Positions 23,818-31,795 of a stretch of DNA of 40,719 nt are shown piece after piece. The stretch is from an uncultured Bacilli bacterium (GTDB taxonomy: Bacteria > Bacillota_I > Bacilli_A > RF39 > UBA660): NCBI GenBank assembly GCA_934131175.1, contig CAKOZD010000015.1, positions 1-40,719 on the forward strand, written 5' to 3'. The notes beneath the pieces were generated by a model. That model did no database searches. It was not told where the DNA came from and saw only the letters and a list, made by a program, of their open reading frames with translations. The stretch's first letter is position 1. The number at the start of each line of letters is the position of its first letter. Both the position numbers and the translations under genes were made by a program.

Positions 23818-23842
23818 TATATATATATATATATATATATAT
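23818..23842. repeat. TA dinucleotide tract upstream of a promoter
   Basis: An uninterrupted 25-base alternating T/A run lies in the -35 zone and upstream of the minus-strand TATAAT of the small membrane-protein gene. Such tracts can change length by slippage and alter promoter spacing. Confidence 0.9.
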
Positions 23843-23873
23843 TAAATCAAGATATTTTGATATTTATAGTCAA

Positions 23874-23899
23874 ATAAAAAAAGACTAGTCGTTAGTCTT
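23874..23899 (-). terminator. ABC exporter terminator overlapping the stop codon
   Basis: AAGACTA and TAGTCTT pair around a five-base loop, followed by seven T on the minus strand. The TAG stop of the ATPase gene is part of the 3' arm. Confidence 0.8.
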
Positions 23900-24547
23900 T
23901 TTCGTTAGTTCAAATACTTCATCTGCTTCATTACAAACATTTTCTGAGTGAGTTACTATTATGATGCATTTGTTTTCTTTTTTCGCTAGATTTTTAAATA
24001 TTTTTAGTATTTCATTTTCTGTTTCTTTGTCTAGGTTTCCAGTTGGTTCGTCTGCTAGTATCATTTTAGGATTATAAGATAGGCTTCTTGCAATTGCGAC
24101 ACGTTGTTGTTCTCCTCCTGATAATTTTAGTACTCGTCTTGTTGCTTGTGACTCTTTTAGTCCTACACTTTTCATTAACTCTTTAGCTTTTTCTTCTTTA
24201 TTTTCTACTTTTACATTACTTATATCCATTGATAGTATTATGTTTTCCATAGCAGTTAAGTGTGGAAGTAAATTATAACTTTGAAATATTATTCCAATAT
24301 CACTACTTCTATAGTTATCAAGATCTAGTTTTTTTAATTCTTTTGAATCATAATAAATAGTTCCTTCATAGTCATTTTCTAATCCACTTATTAGAGATAA
24401 TAACGTTGTCTTTCCACTACCACTTTTTCCTTTAATAGCGTATACTTTTCCAGTTTTAAATTCGTAGTTTATATTTTTAAATACATAGTCATCTTTATCT
24501 GCATCTTTATATCTATATGATACATTTTCTAATTTTAATATATTCAT
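23885..24547 (-). CDS. ABC transporter ATP-binding protein, LolD/MacB type
   Basis: The 220-residue ATPase has Walker A G40-KSGSGKTT, Q-loop FQSYNLLPHLTAMENI, signature LSGGEQQRV (142-150), Walker B MILADEPTGNLD (162-173) and H-loop VTHS (198-201), all intact. The LLPHLTAMENI and ADEPTGNLD wording is typical of the MacB/LolD/FtsE group that pairs with FtsX-like permeases. Its start overlaps the stop of the permease gene (TAATG), so the two are coupled. Exported substrate unknown; antimicrobial peptide or lipid-linked export are common roles for the group. Confidence 0.92.
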   Translation of the reverse strand: MNILKLENVSYRYKDADKDDYVFKNINYEFKTGKVYAIKGKSGSGKTTLLSLISGLENDYEGTIYYDSKELKKLDLDNYRSSDIGIIFQSYNLLPHLTAMENIILSMDISNVKVENKEEKAKELMKSVGLKESQATRRVLKLSGGEQQRVAIARSLSYNPKMILADEPTGNLDKETENEILKIFKNLAKKENKCIIIVTHSENVCNEADEVFELTKKTND

Positions 24548-26007
24548 TATGATCTCTCCTTTAATATTGTAAGTGGTGAAAATTTTTGAATACTAATAAT
24601 TGAACTTGTACAACTAATTAGAGTAATAACAAGACCAATTCCTAGTAATTCTACAAGTACTTTAAAGTCTACTACAGCATCTATACTTTTAAATGTTTCT
24701 ACATTTGTAACTCCTTGGAATTTATTTTGCTTATCTTGCTTATTTTCTGGACCATGTCCAAAGTTATTCGCAATATTTTCAGTTTCTTGTTTACTTGATG
24801 AAATTTCACTTTGTAATAAGTGGTTAGATACTGGAACTGATAAAGTTGCGCCTAAGCCTGCTCCTAGTATTAAAGATATAAAAGCAACTATTAATAATTC
24901 ATATAAGAATTGTTGAGCTACTTTTGTCTTTTTCATACCTATTGTTCTCAAAACTCCTATTTCATATTTTCTTTCTCTAATATTTATCATATTAATAACA
25001 AATAATACTATTGTTCCTATACTCAAGGTAATTATTAAAAATGTTATAGAGAAAGTTTTTACATTTGATATTGTTTTAGTTGAATTTTCAACTTGATCTA
25101 AGTTTGTTTCTACTGATAGGTTGTCATCTAGTCCTTTTTCTCTTAATTCACTTTCAAATTTATCTACTACTTTACTACTAGTAAGTGTAAATGTTGGTGA
25201 TGTTTCTACTGATAAATCTTCATCATCTGCTGAGACTTTTTGAACAAAGTTAGTATTTGTAATTATTGTGTTAACAGAGTTTGCAAACATATTCATTCCA
25301 CTATCACTTGATGATTCTTCATATATTCCTGTTACAGTTAACTCATAAGTTTTATCTTCATCTTGTGGATTTACAATTGTAATTTTATCTCCAACACTTA
25401 TATTGTTTAGGGTTGCTAATTCTTTATTTATAAGACATGAGTCAGATTTAAAGTCAGTAAATACTTCACCTGATGTTATTTTATAATTTCCTTCTATAAA
25501 ATCATTCATGGCACTTAGTGATGAATAACCAAGAAGATTGAAATCTCCTTCTGTTTGATTTGAAAAGTCTTTTCTTTCTGGTCGATTTTCATCTTGTTTT
25601 TCATTATCATTATCACTATTACTAGTCATTGATGCTTTTTCTAAGTCGCTTGCGTTTACTCCTACTTTCATTGTGTAATAATAACTTTTTACATAATCAC
25701 TATCAGCATATTTTTTTATGTCATCTATTGAGATGCTACTAATATTTGAAAACTTTTCTTGCATATTTTCTTTTGCTTCTTCTTTGTTTTCTGGATTAAA
25801 ATCTTTCATCATGTTTTCTCTATTAATTCCTATAGTTGCCTCTGTTTGATATTTACTTTTATAGGTATTAATTAAGTTTGTTGATGTGTTGTTGATTGCT
25901 AAGGTAATAGATGTTGCACATGCTATTACTAATATTACTAATCCTATTAAAATATTTCTTCCTTTATTTCTTGTAATCGATGTGATTGCATTTTTTAATA
26001 TATACAT
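24547..26007 (-). CDS. FtsX/MacB-like ABC permease
   Basis: The 486-residue permease has the MacB layout: one N-terminal span (about 18-38, NILIGLVILVIACATSIT), a large extracytoplasmic domain (about 40-320) and three C-terminal spans. IRERKYEIGVLRTIGMKK after span 2 is the coupling segment typical of FtsX-like permeases. The outer domain is rich in Asp, Asn and Ser and contains ISVGDKITIVNPQDEDKTYELTV-like MacB_PCD strands. AAGGAAGG precedes the ATG. It forms a two-gene exporter with the ATPase downstream. No two-component system sits next to it. Confidence 0.88.
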   Translation of the reverse strand: MYILKNAITSITRNKGRNILIGLVILVIACATSITLAINNTSTNLINTYKSKYQTEATIGINRENMMKDFNPENKEEAKENMQEKFSNISSISIDDIKKYADSDYVKSYYYTMKVGVNASDLEKASMTSNSDNDNEKQDENRPERKDFSNQTEGDFNLLGYSSLSAMNDFIEGNYKITSGEVFTDFKSDSCLINKELATLNNISVGDKITIVNPQDEDKTYELTVTGIYEESSSDSGMNMFANSVNTIITNTNFVQKVSADDEDLSVETSPTFTLTSSKVVDKFESELREKGLDDNLSVETNLDQVENSTKTISNVKTFSITFLIITLSIGTIVLFVINMINIRERKYEIGVLRTIGMKKTKVAQQFLYELLIVAFISLILGAGLGATLSVPVSNHLLQSEISSSKQETENIANNFGHGPENKQDKQNKFQGVTNVETFKSIDAVVDFKVLVELLGIGLVITLISCTSSIISIQKFSPLTILKERS

Positions 26008-26080
26008 ATTTCCTTCCTTTCAATAAAAAATATATATTTTTAATGTGAAATATTTATGATGAATTTAAGAAAAATTCGTA

Positions 26081-26106
26081 AAAGAAAAAGACTATTTCTA
26101 GTCTTT
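26081..26106 (-). terminator. Terminator of the dnaE-lspA-prenyl synthase operon
   Basis: AAAGACTA and TAGTCTTT form an eight-pair stem closed by GAAA and followed by TTCTTTT on the minus strand. The hairpin begins at the TAA stop codon. Confidence 0.8.
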
Positions 26107-27172
26107 ATTTATTTCTTGTTCTTAAGTATTCTACAAAGCCTTTTAATAATTCTTTCTTATCTTCTTTTATCCACGAAATATTATTTAATATATTTAATGA
26201 TTCATCATACATCTTATTCATTTTATTTTTAGAATAATCTAGTGCTCCACATTTTTTTAATATTTCTTGGACTTTTTCTATACTTTCTTCTTGCAAGTCA
26301 CTAGTACCATAATACTTTAATAATTCATCTTTATATTCTGTTTCAATTGCATATGAATATAATATTGTTTGTTTAAATTCTTTTATGTCTGATGCTTTTA
26401 CTTTACCTGTTTCTTCTGAATATATTCCTAAAATATCATCTTGTATTTGAAAAGCAATTCCTACTAGTTCACCAAATTGTTCAATATCTTTTAATTGTTC
26501 ATGGGTTGTTCCTGCTAATATCATGCCAGTTGACAATGGACCAATTATTGTATAATATGCTGTTTTTAATTTATAAATACTTAAAATATTTTCTTCTAAT
26601 TCTTTATTTGTTATAAGAGAGTGTTTACTATTAAATGGTAATATAACATCTAACACTTCTCCTTTTATTGTTTTTAATATTGTATCAATAAAATAACTTA
26701 AAACATTTGATAGATTAGTATCGTCTTTATAAGAGTCAACAAGTATTTTACTTGCAAGACTTAGTCCATAGTCTCCCATACAAATAGCAATTGAATTTCC
26801 TAAATTTTTCGTCTCAAGTGAATCATTTGAATAATTCTTATATTTGTTATAATTTGCATAGTGAATAGTGTCTTTACCTCTTCTTTTTTGATCATTATCA
26901 ATAATATCGTCATGAACTAGAATTGCTGTTTGAAACACTTCATATGCAAGAGCTAAATCGTTACTATAATTTTCTTTTTCTTTTAAAAGACTATATCCTA
27001 AATTTACTAATGTTCCTCTTATAAGTTTTCCATCTGAATTTAAATTTTTAAATAATAATAAATTATCTTTTATAAGTTTGTTGTCTTCTATTACTAAATT
27101 ATTATTAAATTCATTTATTTTGTTATTTAATACTTCTTTTTCTTTTTTATAATATTTTATAAATTTATCCAT
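26105..27172 (-). CDS. Polyprenyl diphosphate synthase
   Basis: It condenses isopentenyl diphosphate onto an allylic diphosphate to make a prenyl chain. Both Asp-rich motifs are present: D88-DIIDND with QKRRGKDTIHY after it, and FQIQDDILGIY (241-251), followed by ETGK and SDIKEFKQT. Length 355 is at the high end for the family. Product length (farnesyl, geranylgeranyl or longer) cannot be told reliably; the residues before the first motif are FQTAILVH. AAAGGAGAT precedes the ATG. It is the last gene behind dnaE and lspA, 21 bases downstream of lspA. Confidence 0.88.
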   Translation of the reverse strand: MDKFIKYYKKEKEVLNNKINEFNNNLVIEDNKLIKDNLLLFKNLNSDGKLIRGTLVNLGYSLLKEKENYSNDLALAYEVFQTAILVHDDIIDNDQKRRGKDTIHYANYNKYKNYSNDSLETKNLGNSIAICMGDYGLSLASKILVDSYKDDTNLSNVLSYFIDTILKTIKGEVLDVILPFNSKHSLITNKELEENILSIYKLKTAYYTIIGPLSTGMILAGTTHEQLKDIEQFGELVGIAFQIQDDILGIYSEETGKVKASDIKEFKQTILYSYAIETEYKDELLKYYGTSDLQEESIEKVQEILKKCGALDYSKNKMNKMYDESLNILNNISWIKEDKKELLKGFVEYLRTRNK

Positions 27173-27193
27173 TAAATCTCCTTTTATTCTAAT

Positions 27194-27670
27194 TTATTTA
27201 TTTCTAGATGTTTTTTTCTCTTCTATTAATATACTTATAACTAATAAGCAAGCTCCTACAGTTATTCCGATATCTGCAATATTAAATACAGGAAAATTAT
27301 AGTTAAATATTCTAAATGAAATAAAGTCTGTTACTGAATGATTTATAATTCTATCTATCATATTACCAAATATTCCTCCCATAACAAGACCAAATGATAG
27401 TTCTTGAAGACGAGGCATGTTCTTTTCTTTTTTTATAAATCTATCTAATACTACAATTATTAATGCACTTAATATTACTAAAAAGATTGTACTATCTTGT
27501 AATATAGAAAATGCAGCTCCTGTGTTTTTTACATAATATATTGAAAAGAAATTTGGAATTATGTTTATTAAGTCATTTTCTTTTAATTTTGTTGCGACTA
27601 ATAATTTAGTAAATATATCTATTATAATTACAATTGCATTTATACTATATATTTTTTGATTACTTTTCAT
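27194..27670 (-). CDS. lspA: Lipoprotein signal peptidase (signal peptidase II)
   Basis: This membrane aspartyl protease cuts the signal peptide from diacylglyceryl-lipoproteins, such as the lipoprotein encoded at 33725. The 158 residues have four hydrophobic spans. The conserved YVKNTGAAFSI (46-56), GGIFGNMIDR with catalytic D106, and FNIADIGI with catalytic D133 are all present. It overlaps dnaE by 11 bases, so it is translated from within the end of that gene. Length is normal. Confidence 0.95.
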   Translation of the reverse strand: MKSNQKIYSINAIVIIIDIFTKLLVATKLKENDLINIIPNFFSIYYVKNTGAAFSILQDSTIFLVILSALIIVVLDRFIKKEKNMPRLQELSFGLVMGGIFGNMIDRIINHSVTDFISFRIFNYNFPVFNIADIGITVGACLLVISILIEEKKTSRNK

Positions 27671-30614
27671 TAATCTCTCCTTCTAAAAATTTTATTTTGT
27701 CTACTATTATTTGAAGCTCATTAAGTCTTTTTTCTACTTTACCACGTACAAGTAATAAATTACCTTTTTCTATATTAGAATACTGATTATAAGTTTTTGG
27801 AAATACTGTGAATTCTTTACTTCCTGTTTCATCACTTCCTGTTACAAAAGCCATTTTATCTCCTTTTTTAGTAGTTATTTCTTTTACTTTTTCTACTAAT
27901 ATTAGAGTATCTATTTGTTTTTGTAGGTACTTTCCTATTTCATTTAATGATATGGTGTGTGGATATTCTTTTTTATAGAATGTTGTTGGATGTTCTGATA
28001 AGTAGAATCCAAAGACTTCTTTTTCTTTTTCTAAAAGATAAGTATTAGGATATTCTTCTTTATATTCGATATCTGGTTTCATTACAAGTGATGGGTCAAT
28101 ATCTTTTGTAAGTTCGGCATAATTGAATAGACTATCTAAATTATAAATTAGTGTTTGTCTATTATAATTAAATTCTTTAAAAACATTTGCATATATCAAG
28201 GTTTCTAATGTCTTTTTACCAAGACCTGCAATATATAATCTACTGAAGCAATCATATACATCTTTAAATACTCCAGCTTCTTTTGCTTTTTTTATTTGTT
28301 CAGTTACAACAACACCAATTGATTTTATATTTGATATTGGGTAAATTATTTTATTTTCTTTAACTATATAATTTGAGTCACTATTATTAATAGTTGGTTT
28401 TTCTATTTCTATTTTATTTGCTTTTGCCTCTAAAATATACTCATTTGTTTTTGTTTCACTACCTATTACATTCGTTAATAAATTAGCAAAAAAGATTGTT
28501 TTGAAGTGACATTTTAAATAAGCCATTTTATAAGCAATTATTGAATACACTACTGAGTGAGATTTATTGAATCCATATCCTGCAAAATTTAGAACCAAAT
28601 TAAATAATTCTTTTGCTTGTTCTTTACTATGACCCATTTCTACACTTTTGGTAATAAATTTATCTTCTTCATTTTTTAATAAGTCTACTTTCTTCTTTGA
28701 CATTGCTCTTCTTAGAATATCCGCCTCTCCTAAAGAGTATCCAGCATAGACATTAGCAAGTTGCATAATTTGCTCCTGGTAAATTAAGATTCCGTATGTA
28801 TTTTTTGTTACTTCTTTTAGAGAATCATCTAAGTATGTTACTTTTTCTTCTCCATGTTTTCTTCTAATATATGAGTCAATATTTACAGCTGCTCCTGGTC
28901 TAAATAAAGCTATTGCTGCAAAGATATCTTCAAATGTAGATGGTTTTAAATTACGTAAAAAATTTCTCATACCACTTGACTCAAATTGGAATATTCCACA
29001 AGTATTTGCTGTTTTAAATATTTCTAGTGTTTCTTTGTCATCTAATGGTATTTTGGCAAAGTCTATTTCTTTTCCATATATTTTTTTTATATCATTTAAG
29101 ATATTATCAATTAGAGTTAAATTTTTTAATACTAAAAAGTCCATTTTTAAAAGACCAAATTCTTCTAGATATTCCATAGAATAGCTTGTTAAATATAAAT
29201 CATCTGTTTTATATAGTGGAATTACTTCATCAAGGTCTTTCCTACTCATAATAATTCCTGCTGCATGTGATGAGGTATGTCTTGGGAATCCTTCTAATCT
29301 TAAGGCAATTTTAAACATATTTGATAGAAGTATGTCACTTTCAACGTGGGCCCTAAATGCTTGATTTTTATTATAAATATCAATTAATTTATCTTTTGAC
29401 ATAGCTGGAATAAATTTACATAATGCATCTACTTTATAAATTGGTATATTTAAGACCCTTGATGTGTCTCTAATTGCTTGTTTTGCAGCCATTGTTCCAA
29501 ATGTAATTATTCCACTTACTCTTTTTTCTCCATATTTTTCTTTTACATAATTAATTACAATATCTCTTTTATTATCTGGAAAGTCAGTATCAATATCAGG
29601 CATTGTCTTTCTTTCTGGATTTAGAAATCTTTCAAATAATAAATCATATTTTAAAGGATCAATATCAGTTATTCCTAGAGAATATGCAACAAGAGATCCT
29701 GCAGCACTTCCTCTACCTGGACCTACTAGTATTTTATTTTTTTTAGCAAATTTAATAAAATCATATACAACTAAAAAATAATTTGGAAAGCCCATTTCAT
29801 TAATAATTTTTAACTCATAAATTAAACGTTCTTTATAATTATTTGGAATATTTCCATTTAATCTTTTATTTAATCCAACTTTACATAATTCAAATAAATA
29901 TTCTTTTGGATTAGCACATTCATATATTGGAAGAAGATTCTCTGATGCTGGAAATACTAAGTTACAACTATCTGCTATTTTCATAGTATTAATAAGTCCT
30001 ATATTATCAGTTAATTCATTTAAATTCATTATATTTAATTCATGATTTTTAGTATCATATGTTATATCATCAGATATAGTTTTTCCATCTCTTATACGAT
30101 ATAAGTATGATAATATATATTCATCATCTAAATTAATATAGAGACTTTCTCTAAAAAAAACTATATTTTTTCTAGTAAGTAGTAATTCTTTTTCTTCTTG
30201 TAAGTTTTCATATCCTATATATAAATCATTATAATTTTTTTCTATTTCATTTACTTTATCTTTATAACTAAATGGTAATACTGCTATTAAATTTTTATTA
30301 TATTTAGATAAATCATCAACAGTTATTTTTCTTTCATTTTGAATAGTTGATAATTTTATTAGACTTTGGTAGCCTAAATAATCTTTACAAAAAACAATAA
30401 CTTTATATTCTTCAAGTAAAAGTTCTAATCCAATAACAGGCTTAATATTATTCTTTTCACATTTTTTAATAAATTCCATAGTTCCAAACATGTTGGTATC
30501 AGTTATAGAGATACTAGTTAAGTTTTTTTCTTTAGCAAATTGTACTAATTCATCTATTTTTAAAAGACTTGATAATAAGTTGTAATTTGTTTTGTTAAAT
30601 AATGGAATATACAT
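27660..30614 (-). CDS. dnaE: DNA polymerase III alpha subunit, DnaE type
   Basis: This is a replicative C-family polymerase of 984 residues, somewhat short for DnaE (about 1050-1150). The palm is intact: GPGRGSAAGSLVAY (298-311), MPDIDTDF with catalytic D340 and D342, and KMDFLVLKNLT with the third Asp. The middle has GIFQFESSGMR and YQEQIMQLA; the C-terminus has an OB fold (KEITTKKGDKMAFVTGSD). The N-terminal PHP domain is degenerate: the usual HxHT is FNKT (6-9) and TDHG is TDTN (38-41), so it probably binds no metals and has no proofreading role. AAAGGAGG precedes the ATG. It heads an operon with lspA and the prenyl synthase. Confidence 0.95.
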   Translation of the reverse strand: MYIPLFNKTNYNLLSSLLKIDELVQFAKEKNLTSISITDTNMFGTMEFIKKCEKNNIKPVIGLELLLEEYKVIVFCKDYLGYQSLIKLSTIQNERKITVDDLSKYNKNLIAVLPFSYKDKVNEIEKNYNDLYIGYENLQEEKELLLTRKNIVFFRESLYINLDDEYILSYLYRIRDGKTISDDITYDTKNHELNIMNLNELTDNIGLINTMKIADSCNLVFPASENLLPIYECANPKEYLFELCKVGLNKRLNGNIPNNYKERLIYELKIINEMGFPNYFLVVYDFIKFAKKNKILVGPGRGSAAGSLVAYSLGITDIDPLKYDLLFERFLNPERKTMPDIDTDFPDNKRDIVINYVKEKYGEKRVSGIITFGTMAAKQAIRDTSRVLNIPIYKVDALCKFIPAMSKDKLIDIYNKNQAFRAHVESDILLSNMFKIALRLEGFPRHTSSHAAGIIMSRKDLDEVIPLYKTDDLYLTSYSMEYLEEFGLLKMDFLVLKNLTLIDNILNDIKKIYGKEIDFAKIPLDDKETLEIFKTANTCGIFQFESSGMRNFLRNLKPSTFEDIFAAIALFRPGAAVNIDSYIRRKHGEEKVTYLDDSLKEVTKNTYGILIYQEQIMQLANVYAGYSLGEADILRRAMSKKKVDLLKNEEDKFITKSVEMGHSKEQAKELFNLVLNFAGYGFNKSHSVVYSIIAYKMAYLKCHFKTIFFANLLTNVIGSETKTNEYILEAKANKIEIEKPTINNSDSNYIVKENKIIYPISNIKSIGVVVTEQIKKAKEAGVFKDVYDCFSRLYIAGLGKKTLETLIYANVFKEFNYNRQTLIYNLDSLFNYAELTKDIDPSLVMKPDIEYKEEYPNTYLLEKEKEVFGFYLSEHPTTFYKKEYPHTISLNEIGKYLQKQIDTLILVEKVKEITTKKGDKMAFVTGSDETGSKEFTVFPKTYNQYSNIEKGNLLLVRGKVEKRLNELQIIVDKIKFLEGEINEK

Positions 30615-30700
30615 ACCTAATACCTCCTTTGTTTTTATTTTATCATATTTTTTATTAGTTGTGTTTTTATTTTCAAATATAGGAAAATCGCTTATTTTAT

Positions 30701-30729
30701 TTGACTTTATTGGGTTTTTATGGTAAAGT
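30701..30729 (+). promoter_or_regulatory. rpmB promoter
   Basis: TTGACT and TAAAGT are spaced by 17 bases, with the start expected about 30 bases before the AAAGGAGG of rpmB. Confidence 0.6.
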
Positions 30730-30766
30730 TATAAAGCAGAACGAGTAATACCAAAGGAGGGATAAT

Positions 30767-30946
30767 ATGGCAGTTAATATTACTACTAGAAAAGATAATG
30801 TAAAAAATTTAAGATCTCATGCTTTAAACGCTACTAAAAAGAGACAAAACTTAAATCTACAAGTATATAGACTTGAAGATGGTACTAAAGTTAGACTTTC
30901 AGCTAAAGAAATTAGAACTTTAAAGAAACAAGAAATGGCTGCATAA
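30767..30946 (+). CDS. rpmB: Ribosomal protein L28
   Basis: The 59-residue basic protein is bacterial L28, a large-subunit protein. It has SHALNATKKRQNLNLQ, matching the SHAxNxTKRxxxPNLQ core, then VYRLEDGTKVRLSAKEIRTLK, matching the family's V/I-R-V-S-x-R-x-L-R ending. The N-terminal part (MAVNITTRKD) lacks the CxxC of zinc-binding L28 forms. An excellent AAAGGAGG lies seven bases before the ATG. It is transcribed alone and is short enough to be missed by length filters. Confidence 0.9.
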   Translation: MAVNITTRKDNVKNLRSHALNATKKRQNLNLQVYRLEDGTKVRLSAKEIRTLKKQEMAA

Positions 30947-30984
30947 TAATTTGTGCAGTTTTTATTTTTAAATTTTTGCATAGA

Positions 30985-31013
30985 AAAAGGTTTCAATTGA
31001 AACCTCTTTTTTT
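30985..31013. terminator. Bidirectional terminator after rpmB
   Basis: AGGTTTC and GAAACCT pair around AATT, with an A-run before and a T-run after, so it can end rpmB on the plus strand and the membrane-protein gene on the minus strand. Confidence 0.85.
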
Positions 31014-31704
31014 ATTGACATGTATAGCCTTTTGCTAATGCATCTGCTTGAATACTTGCTTTATCTGTTCCTGCAATATACTCTATTTTTGTATATGGTA
31101 TTGTTTGTTGAGCGTCAGGGAACGTTGATAAATCTAATTTTGAGTAATCTACTGTTGTTGTTATGATTACACCATCGCCTGATGGAGCAACAACTGATTC
31201 ATATCCTGTTAAAGACATTAAGAATGGTGGAAGTGCTGCTTTAAAACTAGTTAAAGAGTTAACCCCTACAATACTTCCTGGTGTTGGTGCTACTGATGAT
31301 GTTCTTACAAAATTAGTTAATTTATTATCTTGAAATGTATATACTACATTATATATTTGATCTGTTCCGTCAGCATTATTTAATAAGCTTAGAGTACAAT
31401 TTAAGGAATCTGTTTGAGTAAGTACTTGTCTTTTTTCTGTTGTACTATTAGAGTTATCTTTAATAGTAGGTTCAGCAGTTAAAGTTTGTACTACACCAAA
31501 TGTTGTCCCAAACATGATAGATAAGGCTCCTATTGCTGCTACGATAATAGCTGGCTTTTTACTTGTGATTCTTTCAAATCTTGCTGCTTCTTCAACGTCT
31601 TTCAAGTTTAATACTTGTGTTTTTTGTAATTCTTCTTGTGTCATTTGTTGACTCCTTTGTTGTACTTGATTGCGTTGTTGCATATTTTGTTGATTCTGAT
31701 TCAT
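31012..31704 (-). CDS. Gln-rich, membrane-anchored extracytoplasmic protein
   Basis: The 230-residue protein has a Gln/Asn-rich cytoplasmic head (about 1-30), a charged helix (VLNLKDVEEAARFERITSKK), one membrane span (about 51-73) and an extracytoplasmic domain. The domain has exactly two cysteines, C103 (LNCTLSL) and C229 next to the C-terminus (YTCQ), which could form a disulfide. The strand YTFQDNKLTNFVRTS resembles the dimer-forming strands of DUF1307-type secreted proteins, but I would not assign it. It starts at the ATG of MNQNQ. Single gene; function unknown. Confidence 0.7.
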   Translation of the reverse strand: MNQNQQNMQQRNQVQQRSQQMTQEELQKTQVLNLKDVEEAARFERITSKKPAIIVAAIGALSIMFGTTFGVVQTLTAEPTIKDNSNSTTEKRQVLTQTDSLNCTLSLLNNADGTDQIYNVVYTFQDNKLTNFVRTSSVAPTPGSIVGVNSLTSFKAALPPFLMSLTGYESVVAPSGDGVIITTTVDYSKLDLSTFPDAQQTIPYTKIEYIAGTDKASIQADALAKGYTCQ

Positions 31705-31758
31705 ATACCCACCTCTATCCTAATTACATTATATTAGATAACACAAAAATATTCAAGC

Positions 31759-31783
31759 AAAAAAATAGCCTTTAGGGGCTATT
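31759..31783 (-). terminator. typA terminator
   Basis: AATAGCC and GGCTATT pair around a six-base loop, followed by TTTTT on the minus strand. Confidence 0.85.
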
Positions 31784-31795
31784 TTTATATTTTTA

